This document shows positions 61,563 through 64,000 of a stretch of DNA of 64,000 bases, in pieces. The stretch lies in contig NZBU01000008.1 in NCBI GenBank assembly GCA_002688035.1, forward strand, positions 33,301 to 97,300, written 5' to 3'. The first letter of the stretch is position 1. Each line of letters starts with the position of its first letter. Origin of the DNA: Candidatus Iainarchaeum sp. Lineage in GTDB: Archaea; Iainarchaeota; Iainarchaeia; Iainarchaeales; GCA-2688035. Made by a program: the position numbers and the translations under genes. The notes below the pieces were generated by a model. It had not been told where the DNA came from. It saw only the letters and a program-made list of their open reading frames with translations, and did no database searches.

Positions 61563-62780
61563 CTAATCCACAAGCTTAAACACATTATCATTCTTGCGGG
61601 TTCTATCAATAACTTTGAGGCCGATCATTTTTCCGCGCACAACTTTTTCCAGTGGCTTGTGCTTTATCTGGATTGAATCAACTTCCTGCTCAAAGAAAGT
61701 GTTTTTTCCCTCAATGAGTATTCTGTCGCCAATTGCAATGCTCAAAGACAGTTTGACCTCTGCAACCATAGCCTTTGCATAGAATTTTTTGACTACTCCA
61801 AGAAGCTTGCGTTTCTGCGTTTGACTGCTTCCCTCTTTCTCAGTCAAATCCTTTTGCCCAGGCTTTGAAAAGAAAAAGCCCTTTGAAAAACCGCGGTTGT
61901 AAACCTTTGCAAGCTCTTTGTTCCAGGCTAAAACCTTTTTCCTGGAAAAGCTTTTGTCAAAAACAGAGTCAATCGCCTGCCTATAGCATTTGGTTACAAC
62001 TGCAACGTAGTGCGCGGGCTTTGTCCTACCCTCTATCTTCATTGAATCCAGTCCTGCTTTAATCAGCTTGCCCATGAACTCAATTGTCTTAAGGTCCTTT
62101 GGCGAAATTATTGTGTCGCCTTTCAAAAATATTTCTTTCTCTAGGTAATCTGGCTTATTTCCGTCCAGGAAAAAGGATCTTCTGCATGGCTGCAAACACT
62201 TTCCCCTGTTCGCGCTTGTTCCAAACAGCTCATGGCTAAGAAAGCAGCGCCCTGAAACAGAAATGCACATTGCGCCGTGCACAAAACACTCGATGCCGAT
62301 TCCTTTAATTTCCTTCTTGATTTTTGCAATTTGTTTGAGGTTTAGTTCTCGTGCAAGCACAACCCTCTTGAAACCAATCTTTTTGAATTCTTTTAGGGCC
62401 GAAGCATTTGCCACGCTCGCCTGCGTGCTAAGGAATGGAGTGAGCTTGTGTTTCTTCGCAAGTCCGAGCACGGCCAAATCTGACAGAATTACTGCGTCCA
62501 CATTTGCCTGCTTTGCCTTCTTTAGAATGCTTTCAACTTTCTTTAGTTCTTTGTCAAAAACAATTGTGTTTAATGCTAAGTATCCTTTAACCTTGTTCTC
62601 GTGCAAAAACTTCAGCAACTTCTTTAGTTCCACGGATTTGAAGTTGGTTCCAAAGTCACGCATGTTAAATCCTTTTACGCCAAAGTAAACTGCGTTTGCC
62701 CCATTTTTTACGGCAGCAATTGCACATGTAAAGCTTCCAACACCAACAAGCAGCTCAGGCTTTTTATTTCCCTTTTTCAT
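61563..62780 (-). CDS. U32-family peptidase / tRNA-hydroxylation-type protein
   Basis: This is a 405-residue protein of the U32 family. Seen: PELLVGVGSFTCAIAAVKNG near residue 8, the central conserved ECFVHGAMCISVSGRCFLS near 167, GKCLQPCRR near 193, and SMKIEGRTKPAHYVAVV near 243. The Cys set suits an Fe-S or redox site. Members are annotated as collagenase-like peptidases, but bacterial relatives (TrhP/RlhA) act in RNA hydroxylation, so protease function is uncertain. A C-terminal beta-barrel-like domain begins near 325. Confidence 0.85.
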   Translation of the reverse strand: MKKGNKKPELLVGVGSFTCAIAAVKNGANAVYFGVKGFNMRDFGTNFKSVELKKLLKFLHENKVKGYLALNTIVFDKELKKVESILKKAKQANVDAVILSDLAVLGLAKKHKLTPFLSTQASVANASALKEFKKIGFKRVVLARELNLKQIAKIKKEIKGIGIECFVHGAMCISVSGRCFLSHELFGTSANRGKCLQPCRRSFFLDGNKPDYLEKEIFLKGDTIISPKDLKTIEFMGKLIKAGLDSMKIEGRTKPAHYVAVVTKCYRQAIDSVFDKSFSRKKVLAWNKELAKVYNRGFSKGFFFSKPGQKDLTEKEGSSQTQKRKLLGVVKKFYAKAMVAEVKLSLSIAIGDRILIEGKNTFFEQEVDSIQIKHKPLEKVVRGKMIGLKVIDRTRKNDNVFKLVD

Positions 62781-62902
62781 AGTATAACTTTGCCTTGGAT
62801 AGTATTAAAAAATTCGCCCTGCGCCCACATTGTATAGGACCAACCGAGCCTGGCGAGTGAAATCTTTTTTAAAGTTGTTGTATCTCAATTTTAGTTGGTA
62901 AT

Positions 62903-63460
62903 ATGAAGAAAATAATCTTTGTTTTAATTGCTTTAATGCTATTGCTGGCAGGTTGCACTCAGGCACCTGCAGATACTAATATTGATGATACAGATAATAC
63001 AGATAATACTGGTGGAGTGGATGTGACTGTGGAAGTTGTGGAAGTAGGAGATAACATAAAAGTTGAATATAGAGGATCTTTTGAGGACGGAGAAGTATTT
63101 GATTCAAGCGAGCGATTTGGAAAACCACTTGAGTTTGTGGCGGGAATCGGCAGAATGATTAAAGGATTTGATGACGCGGTCATTGGGATGAAACTAAACG
63201 ATGAAAAAACTATTACAATTACAGCTGAAAATGCTTATGGGGTATCAGATCCTAAGAGAGTAGTTGAGATTCCACGTGAAAGCATTAATATTGATTGGAA
63301 TACTCTTGAAGCAGGAACCCCAATTTCAAGCACTGTTGCTGGAAACGGTGTTGTTCTGGAGAAAAAAGAGGACTCTGTTTTAGTTGATTTTAATCACCCT
63401 TTGGCCGGAAAAACACTTGTATTTTGGATAAAGGTTGTTGAATTGAACAAATCCCAGTGA
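62903..63460 (+). CDS. Lipoprotein FKBP-type peptidyl-prolyl isomerase
   Basis: This is a 185-residue protein. The signal peptide ends in a lipobox LLLAGC (Cys18). An Asp/Thr linker with a DDTDNTDNT micro-repeat follows. The FKBP core is VEYRGSFEDGEVFDSS near residue 52 and FVAGIGRMIKGFDDAVIGMK near 75, with an SlyD-like insert (AENAYGVSDPKRVVEIPR). It probably folds proteins outside the membrane. TTTTTTAAAG at 62865-62874 is the likely TATA box with a short leader. Confidence 0.92.
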   Translation: MKKIIFVLIALMLLLAGCTQAPADTNIDDTDNTDNTGGVDVTVEVVEVGDNIKVEYRGSFEDGEVFDSSERFGKPLEFVAGIGRMIKGFDDAVIGMKLNDEKTITITAENAYGVSDPKRVVEIPRESINIDWNTLEAGTPISSTVAGNGVVLEKKEDSVLVDFNHPLAGKTLVFWIKVVELNKSQ

Positions 63461-63467
63461 ATAAAAA

Positions 63468-63677
63468 ATGGCTTCGGTTAGAAAGACTGGCGGAACTGTC
63501 GAATTTGTCAATACCGGCGAGCATGAAAGCTCACTTTCTTCTCCTGATGAAACAAAACTAGACAATGCTTATGAGCGCGCCGCTCAGAGAAAGGCTAAGG
63601 AAAAACTAATTAAGACAATCCTAATCGTTGCGGCGGCAGTTATTGTGGTCGCTTTTGTTGCCCTGCAGTTCATTTAA
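63468..63677 (+). CDS. Small tail-anchored membrane protein
   Basis: This is a 69-residue protein with a polar N-terminus, a basic stretch (ERAAQRKAKEKLIK) and one C-terminal membrane helix (TILIVAAAVIVVAFVALQF). The layout is like Sec61-beta, but the typical Sec61-beta sequence is absent, so I do not name it. It starts 7 nt after the FKBP gene, probably in the same transcript. Confidence 0.55.
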   Translation: MASVRKTGGTVEFVNTGEHESSLSSPDETKLDNAYERAAQRKAKEKLIKTILIVAAAVIVVAFVALQFI

Positions 63678-63719
63678 AAATCTTGTTTCCAACCAATTAT
63701 TATGCAACCTTTTAGTTAT

Positions 63720-63803
63720 GCGGGAGTCCGATAGTGGCCAATTCGGCTAGGTTGAGGGCCTAGTGGCTTAGTGCCTACGGGAGTTCGAATCTTCCCTCCC
63801 GCA
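63720..63803 (+). tRNA. tRNA-Leu (anticodon GAG)
   Basis: An 84-nt class II tRNA. The acceptor stem is GCGGGAG/CTCCCGC with discriminator A. The anticodon stem CTAGG/CCTAG encloses TTGAGGG. A long variable arm is present, with T loop TTCGAAT. The remaining 197 nt of the window are AT-rich; a minus-strand frame ending at 63909 may be the tail of a further gene but is too short to judge. Confidence 0.94.
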
Positions 63804-64000
63804 TAGGGAAATTCGGTTAGTGCTATCGCAATCAGTCCGATCAAAAAAAGCTTTCTAATTTTGCTTTCACTCTGTATCTGTTAGCATTTTTTTTTGCTGG
63901 AATTGGTTTTATTTTACGTTGATTGGTTTTTTTGTTTGTGCTTGTTTTACAAGGTAATTTGTTAGTAGTGTTGTGGCTATTTCTGCCAGCGCTAGCATTA

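Noticed and set aside
62977..63016. Micro-repeat GATAATACA/GATGATACA in the FKBP lipoprotein gene
   Set aside because: It is a short Asp/Asn/Thr linker after the lipobox, common in lipoproteins; too short to be a repeat element.
63909..63998. Minus-strand 29-codon frame at the right edge
   Set aside because: It might be the tail of a gene starting outside the window, but it is too short to distinguish from chance.
1..64000. CRISPR arrays, insertion sequences, prophage genes, rRNA genes, replication origin
   Set aside because: I looked for regularly spaced direct repeats, transposase motifs, terminal inverted repeats, rRNA sequence and Orc1/Cdc6 genes with repeat boxes and saw none.

Overview
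The window is a single, densely coded archaeal chromosome segment (about 40% GC, short intergenic gaps). Archaeal markers are ribosomal protein L44e, an archaeal-type YchF/Obg GTPase, an HerA-like ATPase, an XPD-like Fe-S helicase, AlaX, KaiC-like and class III signal-peptide proteins, TATA boxes about 25-28 nt upstream of start codons, and GGTGATC-type Shine-Dalgarno sites. Many metabolic genes have bacterial- or eukaryote-like architecture (trpEGDCFBA, bifunctional PurH, LipA, FolC, GNA1, fused GuaA, queuine-type TGT). This mix fits a biosynthetically capable DPANN-type archaeon, possibly Diapherotrites-like; that placement is inference and cannot be fixed without phylogeny.

Layout. 0-6.5 kb: 5' part of smc, a membrane protein, rpl44e, a winged-helix gene, tRNA-Gly(CCC) directly followed by a queuine-type tgt, a wHTH/S-layer-like regulator, and membrane or secreted proteins. 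6.6-10.6 kb: an amino-sugar operon, glmS, a GNA1-like acetyltransferase and an unusual HAD-YvcK fusion. 10.6-15 kb: a Cys-rich lipoprotein gene broken by an in-frame TAA, a large HerA-like ATPase and a VIT-like transporter. 15.1-21.8 kb: tRNA-Trp, a 17-bp hairpin with a competing second arm, then trpEGDCFBA. 21.8-30.2 kb: a surface-protein gene split by an in-frame TAG, tRNA-Ala abutted by a LAGLIDADG endonuclease, a transglutaminase-like gene, an MscS-type membrane protein, AlaX, a six-hairpin glycosidase, NnrD, a pilin-like peptide gene, a truncated KaiC and a hidden 38-codon acidic peptide gene. 30.2-36 kb: guaA, a Fic protein behind repeated operator-like sites, a LeuA-family synthase and a GTPase. 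36.9-41.6 kb: purE-purC-purB-cysS. 41.6-48.4 kb: folC, an ECF vitamin transporter, a YhhQ-like transporter, glyA and folD. 48.4-54.4 kb: gcvT-gcvH-gcvPA-gcvPB-lipA-lplB-lplA. 54.5-59.1 kb: purT-purN-purH and an orphan EF-Tu domain-2 protein. 59.1-64 kb: two tRNA-Ser, the XPD-like helicase, a U32 peptidase, an FKBP lipoprotein, a tail-anchored protein and tRNA-Leu.

How the genes fit together. GlyA, the glycine cleavage system with its lipoylation enzymes, FolD and FolC form a folate one-carbon network. It would supply 10-formyl-THF to PurN and PurH, while PurT offers a formate-dependent bypass. GlmS, GNA1 and the YvcK fusion look like synthesis plus regulation of UDP-GlcNAc precursors. Queuine-type TGT and a YhhQ-type transporter, 42 kb apart, suggest salvage of a queuosine precursor. 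No CRISPR array, insertion sequence, rRNA gene or replication origin was recognised.
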